From the NCBI RefSeq assembly GCF_040712315.1, contig NC_134020.1, positions 50,639,751 through 50,703,750 on the forward strand: a DNA stretch of 64,000 nucleotides. Direction: 5' to 3'. A program made the translations under genes and the position numbers. The DNA comes from Castanea sativa. Taxonomy: Eukaryota > Streptophyta > Magnoliopsida > Fagales > Fagaceae. The stretch's first letter is position 1; every line of letters begins with the position of its first letter. Below the pieces are notes generated by a model. It saw only the letters and a list, made by a program, of their open reading frames with translations, made no database searches and was not told the DNA's origin. Shown here one piece after another: positions 54,001 through 64,000 of this stretch.

Positions 54001-57000
54001 TTTAAGTGCTAAAGTTTACTTCCCACTTCACTTTTAGAATAGTGTCCCCAATGAGCTTACTTTATTGCTAGAAATTCTTCAACCATGGGCCTGCACTTTG
54101 AACTATATTCAGCTCAAATTTGAGCATTTTTTTGGGCATTTTTACCTCCCTCTAAAAGCCCAAAATTATTACTTATAAATCTCTTGTTTTTATTCCAGCC
54201 CCTCTTAATTTATTTTAAAAGTCTTGTTTGGATTTTCTAAAGCTTTATAAATGTTTTATCTCAACAATTAAATTTATGCTGCCAACAGAATGCCTCCCAT
54301 ATGGTTTGTCTGTAACCCAAATATTCTTTATAGAGTTAAACCTGTCCAGTTGAAAACATTTATACTCACTGAATGAAATATTTAATAAGAAAGAAGAAGC
54401 TTAAATGTAGGGAAAGGAGCTGGAGTAAAGGTGTGTCAGTACCATATTGCCCAAGACAATATTACATGTAAAGAATAAGTCTCACTTTTTATGAAATCAA
54501 ATCCAGACTCCAGAAAAGTTCTCAATATAAGAACACTGAAATGAAGCTATAAGTGGATCTTTTCTGCATTCCTAAAGGAGCTTCCCCCCTTCTTCTGTAA
54601 GCTTGCCCAAGTTACATCATCTTCAAGCAAATGTTGTTCATTGCCTTCCGAAACATATGAAAAATAATAGTTCTCCAAAACATCCGGCCCTCTTTTTTCC
54701 CAACATTTAATTTGTGTAACTGGCAGAAAACTTGCTGATCATTTTAGGCAGATTTTGAATCTTTATCGATAGTGTCAGTGCAATGGCGGTTGAATGGTAA
54801 TAAAAATGGAGTCATCTTTATTAGGTAAAGACAAATTTGGTGATGCCAACTACTTGTACTAGTTATCATTTTGCATAATCAAGTCAGCTTTCAGCTGGAG
54901 GGAACAATTCTATCTCTGTATCTGATTATCCATCCAATCTCAACCTTGTCAGTCAAGAGTCTCGTTTGGGTTGATATCATATAATGATGTTGTGTTTAAC
55001 TATATTATCCTCTTTAACTCTCAAGAATGTTCTGGCCGAAGCTTCATCTCCCACGAGTCCAACCACATTTATAAATTAATTTCTTATGTGTAGGTTTTGT
55101 TAATTATTGTATTTAAATATTTATTTGGTGTTGATTAAGCTCTCTCATTATGAACTTGAAAAATCCGGTCTTATATATATTTTTGGCTTTAATGTTATGT
55201 CGAAATAATTATTTCAGTTTCAATGGAACTTGAAATCTACAATGTAATTATGAAATTTTGATTATGAAGAATTTAATATTGGTTCAATAATGCAGCTGCA
55301 AGTGAATTGGAAACTGCACTTGCACGCTACAAAGCTATTTGTGCAAATCTTTCTGACCAACCCATTTGGGCTGTGGCAGAAAACTACCGATTTGAGCCTG
55401 CTTTTGTTGAGGTGCTTGTTTCTGCCATATTTGAAATAGTTCCTATTACTCTGGCTTGCCAGATACTCATTGTTGTTTCCACAGAGCAAGAAACTAATTG
55501 CTGAGATTGGGGATATGATGAGCGTTCAAGTTATTGTTGAAGGATCAATGAATAGTTCAAACCCATACTTCTCAAGCACTTGGAGGCGCAACTATACTGT
55601 ATGTGTTTTACTATAACGCTGAATAATATACATCAATTTCTCTTGTTCGCAAGAGGATATGCCATCAAACATATGCTTTGGATCACTTTTAGTGCAAGCT
55701 ACTTCTAATTACACTAGTCATCAAAGAAAGAAATTTATCATTATAAAAAAAAAAGAAAAAAGAGAAAAAAAAAAACAGATTCACAACCCTTTAGAGTTTG
55801 AGATCAAAAGATTCTCAAGCATCTAGTCCATATTGCAATGTGACTACATTATGTTATGTTTGAGAACATTCTCAAGTGACTACAATATGATGCAACATCA
55901 AATAGTGTTAATTACTGATTGTCCCAAAAACTTAAGTTATTGAAAAATTGTGAATTTAAACATTTAACCATAATTCTAACACTCCCCCTCACGTGTGGAC
56001 CTAAAATCCCCTTTAATTAGTGGAGCCCAACACAAGATTTTTAACATTTTAAATGGTAGGTAAATTAAAGCCAAGAATTGAACTTGAGATCTCCCGCTTT
56101 GATACCATGTTAAATTACTGATTACCCAAAAAATTAAGCAATTAGGAATGGTGAATTAAATCATTTAACCATAATTTTGGCGAATAGAATAAAGACTTCA
56201 TTCTTCTCACATTTTAATTGTGGCAACTATATTGTTCACATTCTCATTCCTTCTTGAAAGTGTGAAGGATGTACTCATTTCATGAATTCTGGATTTTCAG
56301 GGATGCCCTGATTGATTGTTAACATAGTCAGATATCTTCCCGTATTATCATACCTGAACTATTTCTTATATGTCTTATTTTAACAAGTTTATTTCTTATT
56401 CCAGGGGGGATTCATTCTGGATATGGGAGTACATTTCATTGCAGGATTGAGGATGGTAATCTCAAACCTTTTAATAACAAATGGAAGATAACTTATGGCT
56501 TTGGTTGCTTTGCTACCATGTCCACTGTTTGTTGTGAAGTATACTATATCAATTCAAAGAATTTGATTATTTGAATGTCATACGTCTAAATCCTCTACCC
56601 GTGTGCTTGGGCCACAACCCTTTTCTTCCCCCCCTTCCCACCCTACCCTTTGTTTTCTTCTCTAATAAGTTAGAATAAAACAAAAGGAATTTCATGTTAT
56701 TTATAGTCATGCTAATTTCAATGTCAGTGACTCTTCATCTTTAGAGTCCCTTTTGAACCTCCTTTTCATCTCTGACAAATACTTTGTTATGTGAAATTTT
56801 GGACTATGGACTAGGGCTTCTCAAAGTTCAATTAGATTTTTTTAGAAAAAATGATGAAGAGGATTAAAATTTTGAAATTTAGATACTTTCGCTATATCGT
56901 AGCACTTTTACTAAATCAGCATCTAGAAGCCAGAATAACCTAAGTAAGTGCTGACTTGGCTACTGATATATTATGAACCAGGTAGTTCTGAAAACAGATT

Positions 57001-59111
57001 TTAGGAGTGATATTATTTATCATATGATTTGGGATTGGACCACAAATAAACCAATTATAATTGTTCCTGCATGTGGACAAAAAGTTTGGGGGGGAAAGGG
57101 GGAGGGAGGGGGGGGGGGGGGAGTGTAGGGAATAGAAATGAAGAATCTTATGTCAGAACTTAGAACCGTGGAAGCAGCCTAAATGCTCTTTAGTGATCAC
57201 TGTAACACTGCCCAATTTTGATTCTGAAAGCAGAAATAAATGCATGATTCATCTCAAGTTCTTGTATTCTTTTTGTGAGCATCTTTTTTTTGAACTGTTG
57301 TAGGGGTTAATGGCCTGTGTTTTACACAACCTAGATAACTACTTGTTGACATATCTTGAATAAGGAAGTTCAAGAAATTCTTCAAGAATAGTTTTTACTT
57401 TTTAATGCAGCTTGCCAAAAGTTTTTTCCAGTGATTTTCCATCTGTTATCTAGAAGGGAAAATGTTTTCATTTTTCCGACACTGCAGTCACTAATCTAAT
57501 AATCTTGCATTAGCAAACTCCTTGTTTTCTTCCTTATGCCATCTGCTGGTATTTCTTTCACAGATTGTTTAAATGCTGTACTTTGAACATCCTAAAAGTT
57601 GTTGATGCTTTCAAAAAGTTTCACCTCAGTCCTTTTTCTTAAAGGATAAGGATGAAAATATGATGGTGCTTAATTTGGTTTAAACTGTACAGACTATCTT
57701 ATGATTGAAGCAGCTGCCTTCTTTTTTCTTTTGTGGGAAACCCCCTCAAACAATCAAAACGAGCATTTGTGATAAAAATTGTAGTTTAACTCAACAAATT
57801 CCTTATTAAATGAAATTTGTCATTTCTGGTACAAAAATCGTATTGTAAGTGGAAATGTGATTTTCCTGTTTTCGTGTGAACAGCTTGTAGGATGTGAGGT
57901 AGTCTCTGTCTCAGCTATGACAACTCATGTGGATCCAGACTTACCCCCACCAGATAACTTATCCTCTCTCTTGTAAGTTTCAATTGCATGGACTTTACTT
58001 TCCAAGAATTTGAAGTTCCTTTTCTTTCTTTTTTTAAATTTTCATTCCTAACAATCGAAAGACTGAAGGTGCATATTTGGAATTTCCTTGCCTTAGTCAA
58101 CTGGAGAATGGATGTTCTGGAGTTTTTGTGATGGTTGTTTCATCCAGATCCCCTCAGGTATGTGATAAATGATATATTTACTGTATTATTTTGAACTTAC
58201 AAAGATTCTTTAATCATAGTATTAGCTGTGTTTAGATACTCTGGCGCGTTGTTGGCTTAAAGGGAACAGTGCAAATTGAGCGTGGACATATTGATGGACA
58301 ACATGGTTACCTGGTATTTGAGAATCAACTTTTATTTAGGAATATGTATAATTTTGAAGTCCATAGTTTCCTATTTTTATAGATATTTAATTTTAAAGAC
58401 TTAAAATACTCAATTCTAATCAAGACTTGTATTTTTCTTTTAGATTAACTTGTAATAAAATTCAGTACTTATGATATTTCATGATGCATCACAGGTATTA
58501 TTTTTTAGTGCTGATGGGCAGCGGAAAAGCTCCTTCTACCCATTTAGTGGAGTGGATGCAGAATTAAAAACTTTTATACATGACGTATCACAGGCTACGC
58601 GTAAGGTAGTTGAAGATGTTAATTTTCATGCATTTATACATGATTTCAATTTTCTATCATATGCATGGTGATATTTTGCCTTTAGTGTACTAAGTGGGGT
58701 TTCCTCCTCTATTTTAGTGGTATTTGATTTGCTACAACATCTTCTAATTTTTAACTTTTGTTCTTGACTGTGGTGATAGCATCAGACTTCTGCGTTATTC
58801 TAGCTTGACAGCATTTTCGTGGATTTCTTTTGCAAAATTCTCTCTAATTCTTTCATTTTAAATCATTTACTTCAATTACTTGGATCTTTAACTTTATTTG
58901 ATAAACCTGTGTTACTAAAAAAAATAATAAAATCCATTGCGATTCAGGGAATGGTCCACTGATCATATTTATTATGTTGCAGAAGGGGAGTGGCTATGAA
59001 GTTGAGCATCGCCTATCTTTTCTGGAAGGTGCCAGAGATGTTGCTATTCTAGATGCAATGCTTGAATCTGGATCAAAGCAAGGGGCCCTAGTTCAAGTGA
59101 AAAAATTTTAG
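51095..59111 (+). CDS. Gfo/Idh/MocA-family oxidoreductase, 12 exons, 366 aa
   Basis: NAD(P)-dependent oxidoreductase of unknown substrate. Exons: 51095-51238, 51938-52078, 52893-52941, 53165-53182, 55296-55411, 55485-55598, 56405-56455, 57884-57972, 58097-58157, 58236-58313, 58495-58605, 58983-59111. All borders are GT-AG and the 1101-nt frame is open to TAG. The N-terminal Rossmann fold has LAILGAGIF (Gly18, Gly20), followed by RNQYIPRL. The family's EKP motif is at 112-114 (LQEKPAAAS). The C-terminal half carries the mixed sheet domain (GGFILDMGVHFIAGLRM, with an Asp-x3-His arrangement as in the family's catalytic region). Exon 4 is a micro-exon of 18 nt whose codons include Lys113-Pro114, so skipping it would remove the cofactor-site motif. 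I recall a single-copy plant homologue annotated only as an oxidoreductase family protein. No signal peptide is evident. Confidence 0.94.
53183..55295. other. Oxidoreductase intron 4, 2.1 kb
   Basis: AT-rich with poly(T)/poly(A) runs (about 53769-53784 and 53858-53880). No complete transposon with matching ends was recognised. Confidence 0.5.
55906..56181 (-). mobile_element. TRIM (miniature LTR retrotransposon) in oxidoreductase intron 6
   Basis: 276 bp with terminal direct repeats of 76 and 74 bp (55906-55981 and 56108-56181) and a perfect 5-bp target duplication AATAG (55901-55905 and 56182-56186). In the minus direction the 5' repeat ends AATTTAACA and is followed at once by TGGTATCAAAGC, an initiator-Met-type primer site with one change. 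The 3' repeat (TGTTAGAATTATGG...TAATTAACA) is preceded by the purine tract GAGGGGGAG. The interior is only 126 bp and non-coding. Confidence 0.92.
57088..57121. repeat. G-run in oxidoreductase intron 7
   Basis: G7-AAA-G5-A-G3-A-G14 or so, a strong quadruplex candidate on the sense strand. Confidence 0.9.
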
Positions 59112-59770
59112 CTTACTGATGGGATTTATTCATTACCAACATGATTGTAACAGCTTGGTATATATAAATATATTTGAGAATTGAGATGCTTTATGATTTT
59201 CACATTTTTTTTTACTTAAAAACAGGTTTAAGTTCAAATGAAACAGTCAGCAATATTCAAAGGGATCTAAGGAGCAGTCGGTTCCTTTGCAACTTTGAGA
59301 TTTATCAATAAAGTTGTGCCAAATTTAAGAAAACTATTCTTCATAATGGTTGGGGGTGGTCTATGGCATCTTATAATTTGGCATTTTAGGTTGTGTTTGA
59401 GGTTTGTGTGGTTCATTTATGGTCAGTTTAGAATCATTGTATGCTTTGCTTGATGGAAAGGAGAAAGAAAAGAAATTATGAATTTGCAACCATTTGAAGT
59501 TGGATACATGAAGAAAAAAGAAAAAAAAAAGAAGCAATTTCAAGTGAATAAAATTAGAAGGGCTTTGAGTTGTGTTCTGCGCTGAATATTGAATTTAAGA
59601 ATCTCAGTATAGTTTAGCCAAATACTCAATTTGTTGTCTGCTGTGGTCACTGTCTTAACTCTTAAGGCCTTTTGACAAACCACCATCCTATATGGCTAAA
59701 AGGGTACAACCACTCTGGAGTGGATATCAAATGAGCATAGCTGTAATCTGAACCACTCTCCTCTTATTAT
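59112..59770. other. 3' flank of the oxidoreductase gene
   Basis: Contains the likely 3' UTR (AATAAA-type signals not fixed). No further gene seen. Confidence 0.5.
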
Positions 59771-60033
59771 GGACTGCAGGGCCCTCAAGTGCCTCAACTG
59801 TGGATGATGCACTGTTTCTGCGAAGCTAATAAGTGTGCGGATGCGTTAGTTAGAAAAGGCCTGGTCACTTAGCAAGACCTTGTTATTTATGATAGTCCAC
59901 TTGTGGATATTGTTATGCTTTTGTATTATAACCAAATTGGCATGTACTACGAGAGAATTCGTCCTCCAACATCTGGTTTTCTTGCTTAATTCTTAATATT
60001 ATCCTCTTATTTACCACAAAAAAAAAAAAAAAG
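59770..60033 (+). mobile_element. 3' remnant of a LINE with RNase H-like end and poly(A)
   Basis: The plus frame CEANKCADALVRKG (about 59818-59862) matches the conserved end of the RNase H-like domain in plant LINE polyproteins (REANxxADxLAxxG). About 150 bp of tail and a poly(A) run (60018-60033) follow. Heavily 5' truncated. Confidence 0.6.
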
Positions 60034-63000
60034 GAACAACCGGCATTCAACTTACTGGGCATATCCGCATTGGTCAGAAAACGTTTTCTCCGAAATACTT
60101 TTGAGTTTAAGCAGTCAAGCTAGAGGCACTGACACTAATGACCAACCAAGGTGGGAGAGACGGACTTCTTGTCTAAAGCAAAAAAGGCCTACTTCTGTCA
60201 CATGGGAAAGTGGTTTTACCTCAAACTCCTCAAACTGTGCACAAGCTCTTGATAGGATAGTCAAACATAACAAGCAGTGTCTTAAAGAGGTTGAACTAAA
60301 GTCTTGAGGCAACCCATCTTGAACTAACCCTATGTTAAGAGAGAGGGAAACGAGGGGAGAGAAAAATAGAAATGAAGAGAATGTACTAAATTTTGGTATA
60401 TTCCAAAGGTCTGTTTTTTTTTTTTTTAGTCTCCTCTCCCTTCATATCCCTTCATTGATGACCTTTTACTAAAAAGGAGTACCTACAGTGGACCATCAGT
60501 CCATCACTCATCACATTCATATCTATTATAACTCACCTATTGTTGTTTTGCATTTATTGTAGCATGATATGGGCCTTCTCTATACAATGTTGGGATGGTG
60601 CCTTAAATAGCTATGATCACATCCCCTCAGCCGATTCCTAGATAGCCATGATCACATCCCTTCGGCCGACTTCATGGGAAAATGTAGCACACTTTACTAT
60701 TGCTGCTTTACAATTTTCTCATGGTCTCTATTGTCACTTCTTTCATTGACTTCACATTCAGAGTGCCTCCAACCAATTTCAGTTCCCTTAAGTAGTGTGA
60801 GACCTTGAAATTCTAAGCTCAATTTCAGTTAAAATCCTTGTTACAGTTCTATTTTATGATCTAATCATCTACCCACTTAGATGCCTAAAGTGTGTATAGA
60901 GCGTACTTTGCTCCCAATTCCACTCCTTTCATTTTTATAAATTTGACCATTCTTACTTACCTCTTAAATAAATATGATAACAAGAAGTAGTAGTAAAAGC
61001 ATGTGAATCTTAGCTAAACTTGGGGACCCCACAAATTTTTCTGACAGGACCAATTGCATGTGTATGGGCCATTTTAATGACAAGCATTAAATTTAAATTG
61101 TTGAATGGTGCCTCATAAAAAGGTAAGTGATGCATCATACATCATTACACTTGTAGAATAATTGCAACTCAGAACTTGCTTGCAGGTTGCAGCAATTTCA
61201 ATCAAACTTTGCTGTCGGTTACTCGAATTTTGTTTGCGCGTAGTGACAAAAATCACAAAACATGAATAAGAATTCGATTTCCTAACGTCATAACAATTAA
61301 ATATTATATATATCCCCCATAGAAAAAAATATATTATGTAAATCCTAGGAAGATAAATCATTACAATTTACAAATGCTTTTTTTTTTAAAAGGAAATCTT
61401 TACAAATGCTAAATTAAATTAAATGAATGGTGCATTAAGTGCATGTTCCCAAGAGCTAGAGCTTTTTTTTTTTTTTTTTTTTGAGAAAGAAGAGAGCTAG
61501 AGATTGATAACCCCAAGGGTGGTATTACTGATCCTTTTATGATGTTCATGATACAAGAAACGTTAATGAATGCTCTAAAAATATTGGTTTAGAAATATTT
61601 AATGAAACAAATGATAAAATGATTAATTTTTTTGACAATTTTTTATATTTCTCATGAAAATGATATCGATACTTTTTCAATATAGTTTATTAACAATTAT
61701 CTTAAAAGCACCTGTTAATGTGACCTAATATTAAATTCAAAGCATCTAGTCAACATTATTGAAATTATTCATAAGGATTTGTTTTTAATAATTACTTGAG
61801 ATGTGTGAGACGAGAAACTACACATCTGAAGAATAATCAAAATGACAGAGATTGACATAACTAATGCTAAAATTCTGCAATAATAATTTAATGATTAAAT
61901 TCAGTATTTGTTAACCATTTAAAGTTTTGAGAAAATTGGTATTCTATCAAAGTATCAATTAGCCAAAACAAAAGGGTAGGCTAAAGTTTGCCTCGTGTTA
62001 ATCTTACCGATCACTTGGCTGTAAACAAGTGGTAAAGTCGTGCTATGTAGGTAACAAGTCACAACCTTCACCTTGACCTAAATTCTGGTGAATAATTTTG
62101 AGATTGGTGAGTTTCAGTTGAACTACCATACAAAATGACAAAGGAGAACAGGGTAGGACGTCACGTGGTTATACAAAACTACTTTTCTGCACATTGATTA
62201 ATGTGGAATCACATACATTTCTACGCAAAGCTTAGGATTAAGAACAAACACAATCTCCCATACATTGTATACCATTTTTTTTTTTTGGGTGCTGGTGAAT
62301 TACTTCATCATTTACTATAATACATGTCATTCTATACATGTTGTGTAAGCTTCAGACAAGGCTCGTTTGTTAAAAGATTTTTAGTAACATTGTTTAAGTT
62401 TTATAAAAATACGTGTAGATGAAAAAATGTGTAAAAAATAGAAATACATGTTATGGTGTAAAAAAGGTTTGAAACTACTTCTAGAATATGAAAAGGGAGC
62501 TTTAAAGCATTTGACAATAGTTTGGGAAAACATAAATACTATATACAATAAAATGAATATTATATATGATTCTTAAACTAAAAACATAAAAATTATTTTC
62601 TAATAAAATTGTAAAGTATCCACGTATCGTACGGGACATTAATTAGTTATATAAAAAAATAAAGCGAATAGCTTTTTTTACCGTGTTTTGATTTGGTCAA
62701 CTTTATATATATATATATATATATATATGTTTTGAAGAAGAATTTAGTGCTTTGTTGCTTAATCAAGAACTGAAGAAAGTCACACCCAAAAAATAGAAAA
62801 AGAACAAAGCATATTGTATTGATAGGGGTTTTCAATAAACTTTACGAGAATAATAGTTCATAAAAATAGGTAGAGCCAGTAAGAATTTTCAGTGATGTAA
62901 TTTAGGACTCATTCACTTCGCATGGATAATATGCATGTGCCATGTCTGGTACATTGCTTTCAACCCAATTATTTACATCTTGAGAATTTTCACATCAATA

Positions 63001-63480
63001 TTAGGATGGTTTGGTTAATGTATGCTCTTAAAGGTACGCATTAAATCATTTATTTTTAAAAATATTTTATAATTAATAAAATTTTATTAAAAAATAATAT
63101 ATTATTGTGTGTCTTTAGAACACACATTAATAAAATTCATATTAAGAACTACCGACTGAAACGAGAAACTTTTAATCACATTTCAATTCACCGAAAAAGA
63201 AAAAGAAAAAAAAAACATTTTATGCTGCAACAATCTCTGGTCAAAATGATTGGTCTACGAAAAGATACTTAATATCCTGGATTTCGTACTAAATACGGCT
63301 AGTTTTATATATTTATTATTTCTTTAGAAATATGTCCTCTGAACAACTTTCTCTCGAAACCCATCCAACATTTTCTTTGATGTGACATACTAATCTCAAT
63401 CAAATTTTGGAAAAAAAAAAAAAAAGATACTTGGACTTTCTCCACTAATTAAGTAATTATGATACAATTGTAATGTCTTA
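60034..63480. other. Intergenic
   Basis: No gene recognised. Holds a diverged 35-bp direct repeat at about 60609-60670 (TAGCTATGATCACATCCCCT and TAGCCATGATCACATCCCTT), a poly(T) at about 61464-61482 and (TA)n at about 62704-62728. Confidence 0.5.
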
Positions 63481-64000
63481 GAGCATTTATATCAGTTGAT
63501 AGAAACTTTTCTAAAATACAAAAATTTTCACATTTTACATATTTTAGGCAAAAAAATATCCATATCAATGGGTGTAAAGCTGTGTAAAATTGTGTAAATA
63601 TTTCCATGAGTTACAGTAACCATATATATATATATATATATATTTACTGTAGCTCTTTTATACATTATTTTAATAATTTCTAATTTCGTTTTTTTTTTTT
63701 TTCTTCTCTCTTCTCCAACTGCAAAACCAACTCTCTCATGATTTGCTTCTTCCTCTGATACATACTCTCATAGACAAAATCAAAAATCAACCACAGACAC
63801 CACAAAACCAAATACACCCACAGACGAACACACCAATGGAGATAGAGAGAGTGGATCGGCACTTGTGGTGGATCGGCGTGCTTGGATTGGCGTTCTTCTC
63901 GTCGTGCTTGGATCGGCATTCTTTTGGCCGTGCTTGGATCGGAGTTTCAAATCGGAGTGCTAGGATTAGAGTGTTTGGATCGGCGTGCTTCTCGCCGTGC
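63481..64000. mobile_element. Left part of a Harbinger-like TIR element, cut by the window end
   Basis: TTA (63478-63480) precedes GAGCATTTATATCAGTTGAT, matching the left ends at 17493 and 47277; an inner ATATCAATGGGTGTAAA block mirrors the inner arm of 47277-48161. The interior includes (TA)n (63623-63643) and a GGATCGG-type tandem repeat (63850-64000). Confidence 0.6.
63850..64000. repeat. Short tandem repeats of a GGATCGGCGTGCTT unit
   Basis: Units such as GTGGATCGGCGTGCTTGG, TGGCGTTCTTCTCGTCGTGC, TTGGATCGGCATTCTTTTGG and TTGGATCGGCGTGCTTCTCG follow one another at irregular 20-30 bp spacing. Confidence 0.7.

Noticed and set aside
55740..55780. Candidate SINE tail (poly(A)-rich)
   Set aside because: Only an A-rich stretch; no head with pol III boxes and no flanking duplication.
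62025..62100. tRNA-like AAGTGGTAAAGTC stretch
   Set aside because: No matching B box, tail or target duplication was found.
63680..63919. Minus-strand frame with many charged residues
   Set aside because: Lies in the repeat-rich interior of a TIR element and derives from tandem repeats and a poly(T) run.
1..64000. CRISPR arrays, bacterial operons or ribosomal RNA genes
   Set aside because: None present; introns, SINEs and LTR elements show nuclear plant DNA, and no regular spacer-repeat pattern or rRNA core was seen.

Overview
This is a window of plant nuclear DNA. It is AT-rich, the genes carry many GT-AG introns, one predicted protein looks plastid-targeted, and the space between genes is packed with transposable elements and microsatellites. 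The protein families (plastid 13-lipoxygenase, DNA topoisomerase VI subunit B, a DYW-class PPR protein, a Gfo/Idh/MocA-like oxidoreductase) point to a eudicot. The type and density of SINEs and Copia-type LTR elements suggest a woody dicot; Fagales is my best guess, held weakly.

Layout. 1-4602: the 3' part of a Copia-type LTR element on + (an unusual ORF, polypurine tract, 3' LTR), with a solo LTR nested inside the LTR. 4603-5850: intergenic DNA with a SINE; it is duplicated at 21613-22166. 5853-16325 (-): a complete 9-exon plastid 13-lipoxygenase gene, 911 residues, whose large intron 2 has collected a hAT element, two SINEs and a Pack-MULE. 16436-22166: intergenic DNA with a Harbinger-like and a fold-back Mutator-like element. 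22167-29725 (-): a complete LTR retrotransposon with an exact 5-bp target duplication; it carries a decayed gag and a second ORF but no recognisable pol. 29876-31026: a Tourist-like element holding a fragment like a CONSTANS B-box. 32116-40993 (+): TOP6B, 19 exons, 675 residues. 41400-43170: AT-rich repeats and MITEs. 43176-45050 (+): an intronless DYW PPR gene. 45312-50840: tandem duplications, long microsatellites and nested TIR elements. 51095-59111 (+): a 12-exon oxidoreductase gene, 366 residues, with a 276-bp TRIM in intron 6. 59770-63480: intergenic DNA with a LINE remnant. 63481-64000: the left part of another TIR element.

The four host genes are unrelated in function (plastid oxylipin synthesis, endoreduplication topoisomerase, organelle RNA editing, NAD(P)-dependent oxidoreductase), and nothing suggests they work as a cluster. 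The splice models were built by hand; each joins in frame, uses GT-AG borders and gives a protein of normal family length.

The most informative part of the window is the layering of its mobile elements. Exact target-site duplications fix many element ends. Two copies of an intergenic segment provide empty sites for each other's insertions. The least familiar object is the non-autonomous Copia-type family that keeps gag and a separate 'plant transposon protein'-like ORF.
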